Source of the DNA: Acanthosepion pharaonis
Lineage: Eukaryota; Mollusca; Cephalopoda; Sepiida; Sepiidae
NCBI GenBank assembly: GCA_903632075.3
Contig: CAHIKZ030002633.1
Span: 1,612,001 to 1,676,000, forward strand
Direction of reading: 5' to 3'
DNA length: 64,000 bases
The notes below the pieces were generated by a model. It was not told the DNA's origin. It ran no database searches and was given only the letters and a program-made list of their open reading frames with translations. Shown here in pieces: positions 15,181 to 31,000 of this stretch; position 1 is the first letter of the stretch; each line of letters starts with the position of its first letter. The translations under genes and the position numbers were made by a program.

Positions 15181-17779
15181 GCAATACTACCAGCAAATTT
15201 CAACAGCCATGTAACAAAAAACAGACTCTGAACATAAACACACTGCCTATATCTATTAAAGCTCTCAGGTATTGAGCATGCTTCCCATATAAATATAGCA
15301 AATTTTTATATATTATGTTTAAATTTTTTATAATTATTAGGCAGAGTGCTCAATATTGGAAACCAAGTATTTATAAATAGTACCATCATTGCATGATGGC
15401 TATCAGTTTCATGCCTCAATGTAGTTTTCAGATCATTCCTTTGAGCTGTGAAGCTGACAAGCATCATGCAGTTTTATTTTGCCTATTGCTTTTTCTTTAT
15501 ATTAAATTTTTTAAAACTACACACATATATATATATATATAATCCAAAATTTGGTTTTTATATATATATATATATATATATACAGTAGCGTCCAAAAATA
15601 GGGGACAAAATTTTAAAACCTAATATTTGTTAGAAATAACAACTGTGAAAAGCTGAAATTTTGACAACTGGTAGTTGTTATCCATAATAACATACTAAAA
15701 TTTGAATCATTTGCAAAGGATAGAAAAAGAATTATAACAATTATTTATTTATTTTCAAATTTGGAACGTCCAAAAGTAAGGGACAAAATTGAGAAAAACA
15801 ATGTAAACGGCAAAAAAACAATAAAAATACATGTACAATCAATATTTAGTAAATGAGCCCTTGCTCTCAATGACAGCTGCACATCTTCGACTACAAGAAC
15901 AAATCAGTTCTTGACAATCCTCGATACTAATTTTAGACCATTCTTCTTGAAGCTTCACCCACAAATCCTGTGTTAGTGGGATTTCTTTCCATAACTTTCA
16001 CTCCTAAGGTCTTCCAAAGATTTTCTATTGGATTTAAGTCAGGACTTGGCGGTGGCCAATCCATAATTTCCAAATCTTGGTCGCTAAGGTAACTCATTAC
16101 CACCTTTGCCTTGTGACATGGGGCATTATCTTGCATAAAGGTAGCCCTATCGAAACCTGAATTCTGTATGATTGGCACAACATGATCTTGAACAATGTTT
16201 TTTATAGATCTCTGCGTTTACACGAGTTTGTAACCGGACAAGTGGCGTTGTACCTTGGCTAGAAAACATTCCAAATACCATGACGCTTCCCCCCCAAACT
16301 TGACAGTTTTCTTAATACACTTTGCACTTAATCTTTCACCAATACGTCTCTTTACATTGTTTTTTTCCATCATTTCCAAATAAATTAAACTTGCTTTCAT
16401 CACTGAAAAATACTTTTGCCCAATTTTCATATGTCCAAATTACATACCTGTTTGCAAACTCTAATCTCTTCTTCGAACAAACAAGTGGTTTCTTCCCTGG
16501 GGTTCGATTAGACAGCCCTATTTTTTGCAGTCGTCTACAGTCTGTCTTGACACATTAACACATGAGGTACTATTCATAACCCTTTTAATTTCTGTGCAAG
16601 ACTTAAAATGGTCCTTTAATGACATACGCTGCATTATTTGATCTTCTCTTGCCGAGGTTTTGCAGGGTCTGCCGGTTTTAAAAGCACTATTTTGCCAGTA
16701 TCATTGTAGGATTTAACAACCCTGCCTACAACACTCTTGGAACGTTTCACTTTCTCTGAAATCTCTAATGGTGTGCTTTTCCTTGTGTAGCTTCACAATA
16801 GCTTGTCTCACAGAGTAATCAAGTTTTTGGCGTTTCGCCATGGTGCCAGCTGATGCAACGTTTACAAATGACTAAGTAAGACTTATTCTTTAGAGGAAAT
16901 CAAAAAATTTGAATATAGCATACTGTTTACATTGTTTTTCTCAATTTTGTCCCTTACTTTTGGACGATCCTATTTTGAAAATAAATAAATAATTGTTATA
17001 ATTCTTTTTCTATCCTTTGCAAATGATTCAAATTTTAGTATGTTATTATGGATGATAACGACTACCAGTTGTCAAAATTTCAGCTTTTCACAGTTGTTAT
17101 TTCTAACAAATATTAGGTTTTAAAATTTTGTCCCTTAGTTTTGGACGCTACTGTATATAATGCATAGGTAATCTATCAACAGAAATCACACTGGAGAAGG
17201 GTTTATATTTAACAGGTGTATTTTTTTTTTTTATTTAAATTTATTTATCAGTGCCAACAAATTGTAAACACAGAATGATAGCAGAAAAGAATTTTTTTTT
17301 TTTTTTTTTTTTTACTTAAAAAAGACAGTTACTGTTGTTCCTCAGTAATACTCAGAAACCACCATAAGAAACATATGCACAATTTTTCATGTAATACCTT
17401 GTGATATTACAACTGCTCTGGAAATTAGCAACTATACAGAAAACACAGCACCAATCTATTTATTCTATCTTGCTGAGGATCATTAACATTTTAAAATAAT
17501 TGTTGAGACACTATTTTCAGGAGGAGAGCACTAATGTTAACTTGCAAGAAACTTATTTGCAGTCATGTATATATTTCTTGCAAAATTTGCTGTCCATAAA
17601 CTTACTCAACCTTTTACCCATAAAATTAAACTTTTCATTTTAGTATTAAAACAAAAAAAAAAAAAAACCCAACATAACAGAAGAATAATTTCTCATGTAT
17701 GTACAAAGGACATGGGTCATTTAATGGCCTACATATTCTAGCTTTTCATATTAATTTCATTTTACTGTAGGAGAATAAC

Positions 17780-17847
<68 letters not shown>

Positions 17848-19299
17848 GGTAAAAGAAATGTAAACAGCTTTTTAAATACATTTTATTCAATCTAAATACC
17901 AGAATTTTCTCCAGTCATTTTTTCTTACTGATGGTACAAAGATTATGGCAATTAACACTTATTGGTGTCATTTTCCATATAATTTTATAGTATTGGAGTG
18001 TTATGAAGAGATAGAAAAGTTCTCAGTTGACCAAGAGAAAAATCGGATATTTCATGCGACAATTCACATTTTAAAAAAGATTTGAGCCTCTAAGAACAAG
18101 TAGTGCTTGGTATGATCAGCATCTATCTACAACTAAACAACTTTGTTCTAAACAGTAAGCAAATTTGATCAATCTAATTAGAGTAACAAGGCAAAAAAAA
18201 AAAACATGAAAATACTGTAGATAAAACTTGTTAAATGAGAAGTACAAACAACTTCTGCTTTTAGAAACAGCATTATTTTTAAAGCAATCAGGATAAGGAA
18301 AGAAAGAAAAGGAAAAAAGAAAGAAAAGGAAAAAAGAAAAAAGAAAAAAAGAAAAAGAAAGAAAAAAATCGGGTATGAACAGGTAAAGTCTTGATAGAAT
18401 TTGGAGTAAATGCATTAGTAGTGTTTATTATATCAGGTGCAAATAAAAGAAAAATAAATAAAAAGAGCAGTCTTGTATGAAAAACCAAAATATTTTATAA
18501 AAGAAATGTTGGCTTTAGATTAAAAATAAGATGTAAAATTGATCTTCCAGATCATGTCAAATGGCATTTGTTGACAATTCCCACATTCAACATGTGAAGA
18601 GCTCATGATGGACATCTCATAAAGAAGCTCCATGCTGCGTTATAGTTAAAAAAAAAAATCTTAAGCAGTTTTAGGTGAGTGTAGTATTTTATTAAAGAAA
18701 TATAAGACTTGTCTTAATCAAAAAGATTGGTTAAAGCAGAATCAAATGGATTGAAACAAATAGGCAAACTAATGAAGAAAATATGATTTCTATGGTCATG
18801 GCTCTGTGGCTTGCTGAAATAACATAATAGAATTTATTTTAATTTTTTTTTTTATTTTTAGGAGAGATCTCATGTTAATGAAAGGAAAAAATTTGGAGGT
18901 CTTTTTCTAAAAAAACGTATAAGATAGACCAAGACTAATAAGGAGTTAAAAATGTGGCAACATAGCATAAAATATATTGTTTATCAAACTGTTTATTTTG
19001 AAATCTTAAACAAAAGTTGGTTGGATAAATTTGGCTATATGTGTAATTTTTAGTTTAAAATGAGTTTTCTTCCTTCCTACCTTACAACATCTCAGTGAAC
19101 AGCTGAAAGAGAGAGAAAACACACAAGATACCATAATGATGATTTGCTAATTGTATAAACTAAGAACAAATTGCTAATTCACAACATTGAAGTCCCAAAG
19201 AAAATAATATTAGTTTTTTCAGACTGCATTTAACAAATCCATTTATTAAGACTAATAGAGAAAAGTAATCTGAAACCAAAAGCTTATTTTAAGAATATT

Positions 19300-19330
<31 letters not shown>

Positions 19331-20964
19331 GAAAAGAAGTGGGGTCCAAATTTCCTAAAGAATATATCAAGAAAAATCTAACTTGGACCTATTAGCTGAA
19401 TAGATAAGATCTCTTAAATAATTTGTTTAGGGCAGACATTAAGTCTTTGCTTTTGTGCTATGAATTTAGATTTCTAAATGAGAAATTTGTGTACTAAAAG
19501 AAAATGCAATAAAGTCTTTGAAGAAACTGCCCCAAAAATTAACTTAAAAAAATACTACACAAAGTAGATACAATTATATTGGTATTTGGGAAGTCAAAAG
19601 GCAACGAACGGAGAGAAAAGATAAATGGAAAAGAAAGATGGTATGATGATACAGATCCAAGATGGAGCCAGCTTAGGAATGAACTTACAGGTTTTGATGC
19701 CTCTCAACTTCCTCACTCCCATTGATTTTTTTGAATATATTTCTATAAAAATAAAATAAAATAAAATTGAAAAAATGGTATGATACTCATATTAAAAGCA
19801 ATGCACAGAAAAGTTAATTGTAGGAGTAACCAAGATAGAATTAGTGAGGATAGCAATTATTATAGATTTTTTTTTTTCCGAATACAACCATTTGGAAAAT
19901 GAAAAAGAAAGGAGGAAAGAACATATGAAATTGGTCTGCTTAAATAAAATAAAAATGGTCTCTTAAAAAAAACACTGAAAATTATTTTCTAAATACTAAG
20001 TGACGAGACAGAAGTAACAACACAAAAAATAAAAATCACAACACTAAAAGATAAATAAAAAGGAATTCTAAACAGAATAAAGCAGCAGCTAAAATAATAC
20101 AACATTCAATTAAAACTACCAACTTAAAAGGACCATGCTTTTTTTTGCACATCAACTTGAATGGAAAAAGCATTTTTCCTTGTCATGCTGAGATTATCTA
20201 AATGTAGACTATTACCAAGTAATAGCTTTTTTTCATAGTTATTTTCATTGACAAATTCTATTGTCAGGTGAGAGTTAAAAGGATTCCAAACTTAAATTTT
20301 AAGACACTAATTAGCTAATGCAAAAGTGATATTATACATTAAAACCATTTATCACATGCTTTGAAATAGGTGCAAAGCCATTAACAAATTGGAATGGCTT
20401 TGCCAAATGAAATTAAAAATGTTCCAAACAATGGCTCATAAATAAGTTACCACAAATTTCTATATAAACTATACTTTTTCAATAACCATTTACATTATAA
20501 TTTACAAATAAATACTGATAGTTTAGATATTTTTCAGAATAACTAATTTGTCAATTTAAAATAGAAATCTAATTTCACACAGAGATAGCAAGAAAAATCC
20601 CCAAAAGAAAAAAGCCTCTAAGCATAGGAAAGAAATGAAACAATATCAGGCTGCAGTTAATGACCAAACTGATAACTTATTTTCAGTTATATACAAATAA
20701 AACCTGGCAAGACTAACCAAATTATTATGGAGGTTTCATTTCATGAGCTGCTTTTAAACTTTCTGTAGATATTTAAAACCATTTTCTTTTAGAACATTAA
20801 AATATAAAAAAAGAATTGAAGAAATAAAATTTCAATGATTTTATTAGCATAGAATAAAAGAAGCACAATATACTTAGTGACTATTAAAATATTAACTATT
20901 AAATTTTTATCTAGAAAGACTACCGTGGATTCATTTTTAACTAACGAAATGAAAAGGTGCTCTC

Positions 20965-21017
<53 letters not shown>

Positions 21018-24000
21018 CACGCATGTGTGTAAAATGCAGATGTTGGAGCAACAGAAAAAACAAGGGTGTAAATAAGTAAATAGAAAGAAATTTTAAAATT
21101 TTTAGTTAACTACTATATAAAGTAGGCAAAGAACATGCAACAACAGAAACAAGATTCTTACAGGGAAAAATACAAACAAGTGAGATTTCAATTTAGTCAA
21201 TGATCATATATCACATTGATCATTCTGGGGAATTTAAGAATATCTATTAAATCTAATGAGAAAAAGTATTTTGCACAGCAAGTTTATATTAGACATTTGT
21301 GATTCTTTAAACCTCAAAAATTAAATCATATTCAATTTTACTAAACAATGAAAATGATACTGTACAGTTTTTTTTGTTTCTTTAAATTTTGTTTGAAATT
21401 TCCAAGTGAATTAGAGGGAAGTTGTATTTTCCTAATGAATTTGATAAACTTACTAAAAATACCAGTTGTTGTTGCCAAGGTTAGTTTATTATCTATACAT
21501 AAACTAAACTTTTGCAATCAAAACAATAGGTTATAAAGAAAAAAGTTCAAACCAATTAATCAGTGGTGATTAAATTATTGATTAAAATAGGGTTAATTTT
21601 AAGCTATTTTTTTAAACTCCCTTGTCATCAGTGAGCAATCAATTTCAACAAAATATCTACAAGTAAAATTCCTGAATTTCACAAGAGGTAATCAATGTAG
21701 TACAAAAACTTAAACATCAGGGGCATCCTCTTAATATGAATTAACCATTAATTTAGCATGGCAATGTTTAAACCAAATTTTGCTAGATTATAAAAATGCC
21801 CACAGGATTAAATTTAGTAATTAAAAAATGATAAGTATCTATAAAGAAAATATATTTTTCTTTATGTAAGTCAAAATATTACACCCAGTTTATAATTTTT
21901 TCCAAAATCAACCATGCTATTTATTCTTTCCAAGAAAAGCATAACAGATTTCTTCAAAGAAAACCGAGTTTATAGTTTTAATAGAGACAAAAATAATGTC
22001 CGATACACAGAGTATGACAAATATTGTAATTCGGTAAAATTAAATTTCCAAATATAAAAATATGCCAAAAGTTGATTTTCCAAGGAAAACAATGCTAATA
22101 AAATTATTGTTTTTAAAATGGCAAAATAAATACAATTGCAGAAATGTACGAAAAAAAAAAATTTCACAAAGTTCAAAATATAAAAAAAGTTAACAGTTGA
22201 AAGATTTAACAGAAAAAGCAACATTATCAAAAACAAATTTCATGAAGAAACATTAAGGCTCAAACGGAATTCCATATATATTTTTTTTCCTTGATTTTTG
22301 CTTGCATTACCCTTAATTTATATTTTGTTTTGAGAAAATACCCCAAAATTAAGACAACTTTATATCTAAAAATTGCAATTTTTAAAACCAATTATTTTTA
22401 TAAGCCTGTGTCCCCAAGTTGAATTTGTTATCACATGCAAAGACAGATACTGAAAATTTTCAATGCTCGATTTCAAAATTCTGATGTTTTGTCATTGAGA
22501 GAGAGAGAGTCCAATTTCAGTGAAATTGAAAAAAAAAAAAAAAAAAAAAAAAAAATCACTTATTCTGTTCATTATATTTAATGTGTTATGTAATTAAATT
22601 TCTAATTTTGTTTATAACTTTTTTTTTCCCCCCTTCAGAACCCTATTAATAATGAATAGACAAGAATGCATCTTTGTTGCTATTTCTTTGCATGTGGTTT
22701 CATAAAAACAAAAAGGTTTTTCATCAAAAGATCAATAATTTAACTAAGCTTAAAGAACGCATTCAGTTTACAGTGCAGGGGATTTCAATTTATCAATCAT
22801 TAACCCCCCCCTCTTTCTGTTGCATTATCACAGTTCTACAAATCATAATAAATCTGACAATATTTAAACTTATCTTTGGAGACTTCCTAATTTAGTTCTA
22901 TTTTCTTCTCTGAATACCATACATTACCCTCTTGTTCATATTTTATGCTAGCACTATGAGCTACTTTTCTTATGCAAAGTAACATTTGCATAGAATGAAC
23001 TTTAAATGTGATAAAATTCAACGACGACAAATTGTCACTGAAGTGACAGAGTGGAAGATTCTGACCCACCCCATAAATATCACTACCCATAAACCAACAC
23101 ATAACCACAGAAGCATCTATGAGCTCAAAAGATATGTATATCAACAAAATGCGTTCAAAAGTTTGTCTACTCTTTAAAATAAAGTAAAAAAGACTACAGC
23201 AAAAGATATGTTCAGACAACAAATAATACAGATGTTAAATGTTGGTAAAAATTATTTACAAAATGTTACAATATATAAATGTAGGTACCTCCACTATTTT
23301 GTTGATAAACAGCATAGCATGCTGAAAAAAAGGTCCCAAACTTAAAAGACAAAGTTTTATCATCAAAATGCTTGATATTAAGAAAAAAAGATCAAAGTAT
23401 TTTTTTTTTAATTACTTTATTAAATTTTTAAATCCTTCCTAGCATGTTTGAAATTTAGGTTAATATTTGGTTAAAAAAAAAAAAAAAAAAAGTCAGATTT
23501 TAATGAAACTTTCGGGACTTGTTCACAAGTGAATGTAATTATTTTTGAAATTTTTTTTTTTAACATGTGTTACCCAATGCACTTAATTTCATGAAATTTT
23601 GAAAAATTAAATTTTCGGCGGAAAATTTGTTTTATTAGTTAAAAGCAGGATCCCCCACCCCGCAAACAATTACTACTATTACTACCCATTTCCCAAAAAT
23701 CTACTTTGAATTGTGAAATAAAAAAAATGAAATAAAACTATGACATTAATTAGAAAAGCTTTTAATTGCTTTTATAAATAAGATTTATTAAGGACATTAT
23801 TGCCTTAAAAAATTTTTTTTTTTTTCAATGAATGAATTATTACAAGAATTGCCTACATTTTTTTTTTTAATTATATTTTATATATACATCTTTTAAAATT
23901 CTGCATTACTTTAATTGTGTTAGGTGATACTATTAAGTGAAATCTATATTTACTAATCAAAAATTGAGAAGCTTAATACAAATCACACATCAAGATTTTT

Positions 24001-27000
24001 AAAATAATGTTTTTATGTGTATAAACATGGCCATTTTGAAAGTATGAATGACCATACACAACATTAGAAAATAAGAGTGATGACTATAGTAAATTTAAAG
24101 TCAACATTCCTAAAATTAGATTACGGGGAATATTATCCAACATTTTTAAGATTATGGAGTAATTAAAAATTATATAAAAGTGGCACTCACATCATTTTCT
24201 TGAATTATGTTTTAACAGATAAAGTATCTGTAGAATAACAATAAGTTTTTATCTCCTTTCAACACTTGTCAATCATATAAACATGCCTACTGTTGGTTAA
24301 AAAAACAGCTAATTTTTTAATACAGAGAATTACATTATGATGAAAGACAACTAAAAAAAGGGTGCTAATCAGTAATTAAAAAAAAAAAAAAAAAAAAAAA
24401 ACCAACAACTATAATATTCTGTTTGAAATATACCATGTATGTATTTTGCTTACTGGAAATAGTAAATTTAATCCTTTAGCTTTCAAGTAAAACTAAAATG
24501 AAAGCCTTTTCATTTTTAAAAATTCATTTTAAACCATAGGTGTTATGAATTAGTGGAGGTCCCCAAATAAATGATTAACAAAAAATTCTAATTCTGTACT
24601 GATCTTCATAAAAGTCGAATAGAAGGTTGCAATGCAAATAGCAAAACATTTAAGACAAATTTTAAAAATATTTGAAATCAAATGTTACAAAATTTTGAAA
24701 TACAATGTTTAAATGTATTCCTTAACCAATAATATAAATTTTTTTTGCAAAAGTTTACAAAACTCTTGAGCATACTATCGAATTTTCCTGAACTACAAAT
24801 AATTTTAGTTAATAAAATTATTAAATATTCAAAGTGAAATTAGGCTGAATGATATCTTTTCTGTTAATACATGCACAAATACATTTGTAAATAAAAAGGA
24901 AATTTTAAATATAAACAAAATGTGCAGTTTATAAAGTAATAGTTATGTTAAAAGAGGGATGATCTCTAGCAATAAGTGCACAACCTTATTCAAACAAATA
25001 AAAGTATTATACAGCTGGGTATATCATACTAAAATTTGACATGACAAAATCTAAATTATAGATATAGAGCAAGCTTAATGCAATCTCCTTTTCAGAACTG
25101 TAGAGCGATGACATTTTTTTTTTTAATCAATTCACCCCAAGCAAGATGCAAAGTGTTACTGGGAATGAAAGAATGTGAAGATTTTAGAAGTAACTGAAAA
25201 ACCAAATCCTAAACAAGAAACAAGGGATAAATCTCAACACCTGCCCAAGACTGGGGAGGAGTGTGAACCAGACAATAGGTGATTTTAAATATTCTTTTCT
25301 CTCCTATATTTCTTCCAATGTAAGTGAAAAACATTTATCAAATTAATGTAACCAAAAATAACAATGCTTGTGTAAATAGAAATAGAAAAGAGCCCATCAG
25401 TACAAAAATCCTGTAGGAACTACATTAAAAGATGCATTTAAATGTTAACACAATGGATAATGTTTTATAATTATAAGGATTTTACTAAGAGGAACTACTA
25501 TCTCCCAAAATAAACACATTGGATTTTAGTATAGTTGACCATTACAAAAAAACAACAACATTGATAGTACAAGAAACAAAATCATGTTAACATACTGGTG
25601 AAGAGCTTCATATGCAGAGGATACTTACCGTGGCAGGGCAGTGTTAGTTGCATCATTCATGGGTGGTGAAGCAGACGGGGCAGCTGCACATGGTTCAGAA
25701 GTGGGAGCACTTTGCACAGATGATGCTGTGAAAACCTTGGATTCAGCCAGCTGAAGAATATACAATAGTAGGTAAACAATTTATAACAAGTAGATAAATA
25801 CTCATCTTGGAAAGCTTCAACATGCTCCATAATTTGTGGAAGAGGCTGAAAGGGGGAGAGGGGAAATCCTGAAAGAAAAAATAATCACACTATTATGTAA
25901 TGCTTTTCTCATCACTTAATACCAACATTTCCAATACAAACAATCTTGATTCTTGCATGTTTTTATATTAATTGAACAGCAAGAGATAAATATTTTTCAT
26001 TGCTAACCACAGCAACCTCAATCTAGCATTCAAAAAGCTTTGTTATACAGACTTGTTGCTTTTACAAGAAGTTATTTTGCTATTCATGTATCATTTGGCA
26101 GTTGACTGAATATTCTTGAAGATATTTTACTGGTTATTTTATATGGTTATTTTGCACTCCAGTTATCTCAATCACAATTTCACCTCTTAACCCTTTGACC
26201 CCTGACCACCATTTTGCTGGTGGTAGAGAAAATGATATAATGCCCAGTCACCGGTTGAATGGTGGGTAAACACTTGTATATTTTTATATCTACCATGAAA
26301 CATTATATATCAATTATTTGTGACTTTTGACTCAGGAGCCCAGGCAGAAGGGTTAACACTTTCTTTTCCTGAATCCAGGATTAAACATCTTTCTACATAA
26401 CTTTCTAATTTTTACAATTTTATAATCAAATATTCTAGTTTGCCAAACTGCAATAAGCAACAGATTTATGAATACATCACAATAAAATATAATTAAAAGT
26501 CCCCACTACCACCTTTACAGGAATATCTAAAAATAAATCTACCAAATATGCAGAACAGTTATGCATACAGATTTCTGCAAATTTCAATTTTTGCTTCAAG
26601 ATACAAATTACTACATGCAAAATGAAATGCATAGTTTATATTAAAAGAAAATTCTACTTGGATCATTAGTCACCAATTCTTCCTTGGATGAGTGTCATGA
26701 ATTAAACATAAGTAGGTTTTAAAGTTAATTTCACTGAAATTACCAGAATTATGCCCCCTTCTCTTTTCATTAAGGATAAAGCAAAAGCTCAAAAATATAC
26801 ATTTTAGCCCATTAACTGCATATGATGTAAATTTCAGTCATTATTCATTGTAATTCTTTAGCTCAACTGTGACTGATGAAAATTCAGCCTCCTCGCAAAA
26901 AAAAAAAAAAAAAAAAAAAAATCCTTTCTCCATTCAGTTCCCAATCAAGCATCAACTGATAAAGAATTTACATGGTCAAAATTGACGTTTTATTGGATAA

Positions 27001-27478
27001 TGAACCAATACAGTAAGTACTTCACAAGCATAGTGGTTGCTAATTAGAAAGTGAAGAAATTTGATTAATTTCATTGGTATCAAAATATTGATCAAATCCT
27101 GACAATTTAGTACAATGTTGAATTACACATTGTACCAGGCTTTGAAAGGCACCACAGAAAGATTTTTCTAATATATATATACATATATATATATATTATA
27201 TATATATATGTGTGCATGTGTGTATGGTGTTTTCATATATAGCAACCTCCAATACCATATTTAGTAAGGTTTTTTTTTTTCTCATTCATACTATTTAAAA
27301 AACATTCATATATTTTTTTTTTTTTTTTTACTGAATGTCCAGAATATAAACATTATCACAACATTTACAAAATGCCAACAGAATTGTTTCTGCATCAGGG
27401 TCAGCTCATTACAGAAAATGAGAATTTTATTCCAAGGATTTTTATTGTTATTTTACATATAACATGAAAATGCATAAG

Positions 27479-27514
<36 letters not shown>

Positions 27515-28002
27515 AGTTAATAGTCCAATACAGACAAAATTTTTGTCAAATGAATGCATGTAGTTAATATTCAGATACAATTTAGGTGCAATTTAATTGA
27601 GAAAGATGATTATAGAAAAGAAATTGAAGTATCTTTAACAATGATGCCAATAATTTGGATACTGATACAGTAATGAAACAAACCAACAAGCAAATTTACT
27701 GGAAGCAAAAAATATTTCAGGAAAAAATTGAGGGAGGGGGAGAGTAAAGTTTTTTTTTGTTTTTTTTTTTAAAAAATAAAAATAAAATAAAATTTTTTTT
27801 GTTTCAACCAGACATACAAATAAATATCATCTTGAAAGCCTAATACGTATATTTCTTTGTAGAATATAATGAAATTGGATACATAATAGACATACAGAAA
27901 CTGTGTTTTAATGGCACTATAAATTTATATACAAATAGGTATAATTTCTAACGAAAAGGACAATTTCAAGATATAAATTTAAAAAAATATCCTTGGAGAA
28001 AA

Positions 28003-28035
<33 letters not shown>

Positions 28036-31000
28036 AAAAAAAGACTGCACTGGAATAGAAGTCAATAAAACTATAGAAAACATTCTGAAATAAATCATTT
28101 ATGAGCAAGAAATAGACAATATTGCCTCGGAATATTGAGAGTTGGTAATACAAGGTGGTCACACTGTAAAAGTATCCAAGACATTTCATTAAAGCTAGAA
28201 ATAGAAGCTAAACTTTGAGCTTAATTTACTTAAAATGGAAAAAACTTTAACCCCATTATGCTTGTCATTTGTTTAAAATCCTGTGATATACAACAGAATT
28301 TTCAAAAGAATCCTATTAATTCTATAACTTTTAAAACAATTGTATTTCAATAAGATCACATGAAATGCATAAATTCATAGCTATAAGGAAATAGGAATAG
28401 GTATCATTTAGAGTGGCATGTAGACAGATGAATAATTAGCAATAAGTTATGCATTTTCAATAAATAAAATTGAGCATTTATTACAGAATTAACATTTTTT
28501 GATATGAATATTCCCTTGACAATATACCTTGTATCAGTCAAATAAAATGCTTATCAATAAGCAGAGAATTATGAACAAGCAAATATACATATTTTTCAAA
28601 TGATATTTTTAAATGAAAAGTAAACATTTTCAATAGTTGTTGACCAGAACTGAAACAAGTCATTAATTGTCAAAGGAAAAATTATTGTAATAGAAAATTA
28701 GCAGGGGGTTAAAAATAGAAAGCAAAGTTATTAACATTTCACCAAAGAAAAAAAAATGCATACAACACTTTAAAGTCATATCTGCATGAAATGGAGGTTA
28801 AAGAAAAAAAAAAAAAAAGCACCTTCAAATTAGACATTGGCATGAAGCAATGAATACTAAAACAAAAAACATTTTAACAGGTAAATCTTTAGAAATTCAT
28901 TTTACATGTTTTAATAAAGAAGTTGCAATGTTTTGAGAGTAAAAAGAGGCAAATCTAGAAAAGTAAAATAGAAGCAGAAGTTAATGAGAGGTGCAACTAA
29001 GCTAATAAAAGCTTATTGATGCCAATTGGCAAATTCTAAGATAATGCAGAAAAAAAAAAAAAAAAAAAAAAAACAATGCATTACTATTTAAATAATCATA
29101 TTTTAACAAATTTTAGCCATTCTCATTTAGAATATTCCTATAGATATAAAGGATAAGAGTAATCCAAAAGAGCAAGTAATTAAAATTTGTTTAACAAAGT
29201 TATTAATTTCAAATATTCCTTCACATTTTATATGATATGCATGTGACTTGTTTTTTTTTGTGTTGAGGGGTTAAAAAAAAAAAAAAAAAAAAAAAAAATC
29301 AACGAGAACAAAATGTTTTGTTTATAACTTTAAAATTATTAATCTATGACAATGTCACTTGTGAGAAAAGAAAAAAAAAAATAAACAAAAAAAAAAAAAC
29401 GACAACAACAACAAAGAGCTTGAAATTATTTTACATGATCAATGAGGAAATGAACCAAAATTTAGCATAGGACATTTCTATGAAATATATTATTTGTAGC
29501 CAAGATTGCAAATAGCCAAATCCAGTCAACCTGGAGAGTTCTATTCACATTCACTACCTCCAATTTGAAAGGAAAACATGATCAAATTTTCTGATTTTGA
29601 AATAAAGTTGGATGTTATAATAATGCAAAAAAAAAAAAAAAAAAAAAAAATCACTTAATATATTGCAAGAAAGCATATTTCAATGCACAAACATTAAATT
29701 GAATGCAAAAAGCATCACATTATAAATACCAGGGAATGTGGTTTTTAGCAATCTAACAACCATGATAATCTGTGTATACAGCTATGGAAGTTACAGGTTA
29801 AATATATAGCCTTTGCAAGTGTCCAGTGATAAAAATCAAAACATGATTAAACTAATGTAAACAAAACTACTTTCTATTTTTTTTTTTTTCAAGACAAACA
29901 GTGATGTAGTATACATGTAATCACAGTAAACAGACCAGAAATCACTTAAAACCATCAACATTGTTAAGATCTTTAAATTGATGTACTGCACCACAATTGA
30001 AAAGGTTATCAAAATAACTTAAATTGACTTTTGTACATGATATATATATAAAGCAATTTCAGTTCTGAAGTAATACTTTAAAGTTCATCTATTTAGAAAC
30101 ACAGATATCTTGACCATCTCAAAATAACTTGAAAATGATTGTTAAATGCATTTATTAAAACTTGACCAAGTCAATTTGTTTTAGGAGCATGATATCAAGG
30201 TGTTCAAGCACTGTAGTTTCATCATAAGAGGCAGCTCTTGTTTTTAGCTAATCTAAACGGCCGAAATATCTAAGCAAACCACTCAATGAGAAATTCTCAA
30301 CACCTGTCATTTATTTTGATGTAATCAAAATGATTTTGAAACTAAAAATTCCATTGTCTATAAATATGAAGTATTTAAGGTGAGGAAAAACATTTTAACT
30401 AGAAATTCTTATTACTGTTATTTTTGTTATACTTAATTACATAGTAAGAAAGCATTTTGTGCTTGAATTTAGAAAATGTATTTAAGATTGCTATATAGCT
30501 ACTAATGACAGTAAACACAAAGAAAACAATAAAAATTAGTAAATTTAACAACATTAATTTTATGTCATTTTTTTTTTTTTAATTTTTTTTAATAAAGCAC
30601 TAGTGGGTAGGTAACTGGTCAGACCTCTTAAATAAATAAAATTAATGTTAAATTTACTAATTTTGATTGTTTACATAGTTATGTATAAAGTTAGATCCCC
30701 ACTGATTGAGCATATATACTTATATATGCAAGCAATACTTACAGTGAGAATATTTTATAATTTACAACATTGTGGAATTAATTTACCTTTCTATTGTGTT
30801 TTTTTTTTTGTGGAGGTCACTTCAGACCGTAAAATACTTTTTTTATATTTATCATGGATACAAAAATGAGTTTTTCTAACTACACTGCTTTTAACTCAGT
30901 AGTCAGTCGAGTCTATACTTTAAAATATTGAAAATTTAAAATTAGAATTTACAGTGTTTGACATTACATTACAAAGTTCACTAATATATTTTCAAAGTTA

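Larger units (their letters stand above)
15139..25628 (-). other. Intron 9 (10.5 kb)
   Basis: Contains a Tc1 element (15583-17153) and TAGGTACC copy B (23282-24565). 17160-23270 is AT-rich with homopolymers, (TA)n at 17783-17842 and 20967-21014, and a purine-only stretch at 18296-18369. No gene or RNA was recognised there. 24566-25628 is equally plain. Confidence 0.75.

Noticed and set aside
18116..18488. Phe/Ser-rich minus-strand open frames
   Set aside because: They are translations of the A/G tract at 18296-18369, not a signal or membrane protein.
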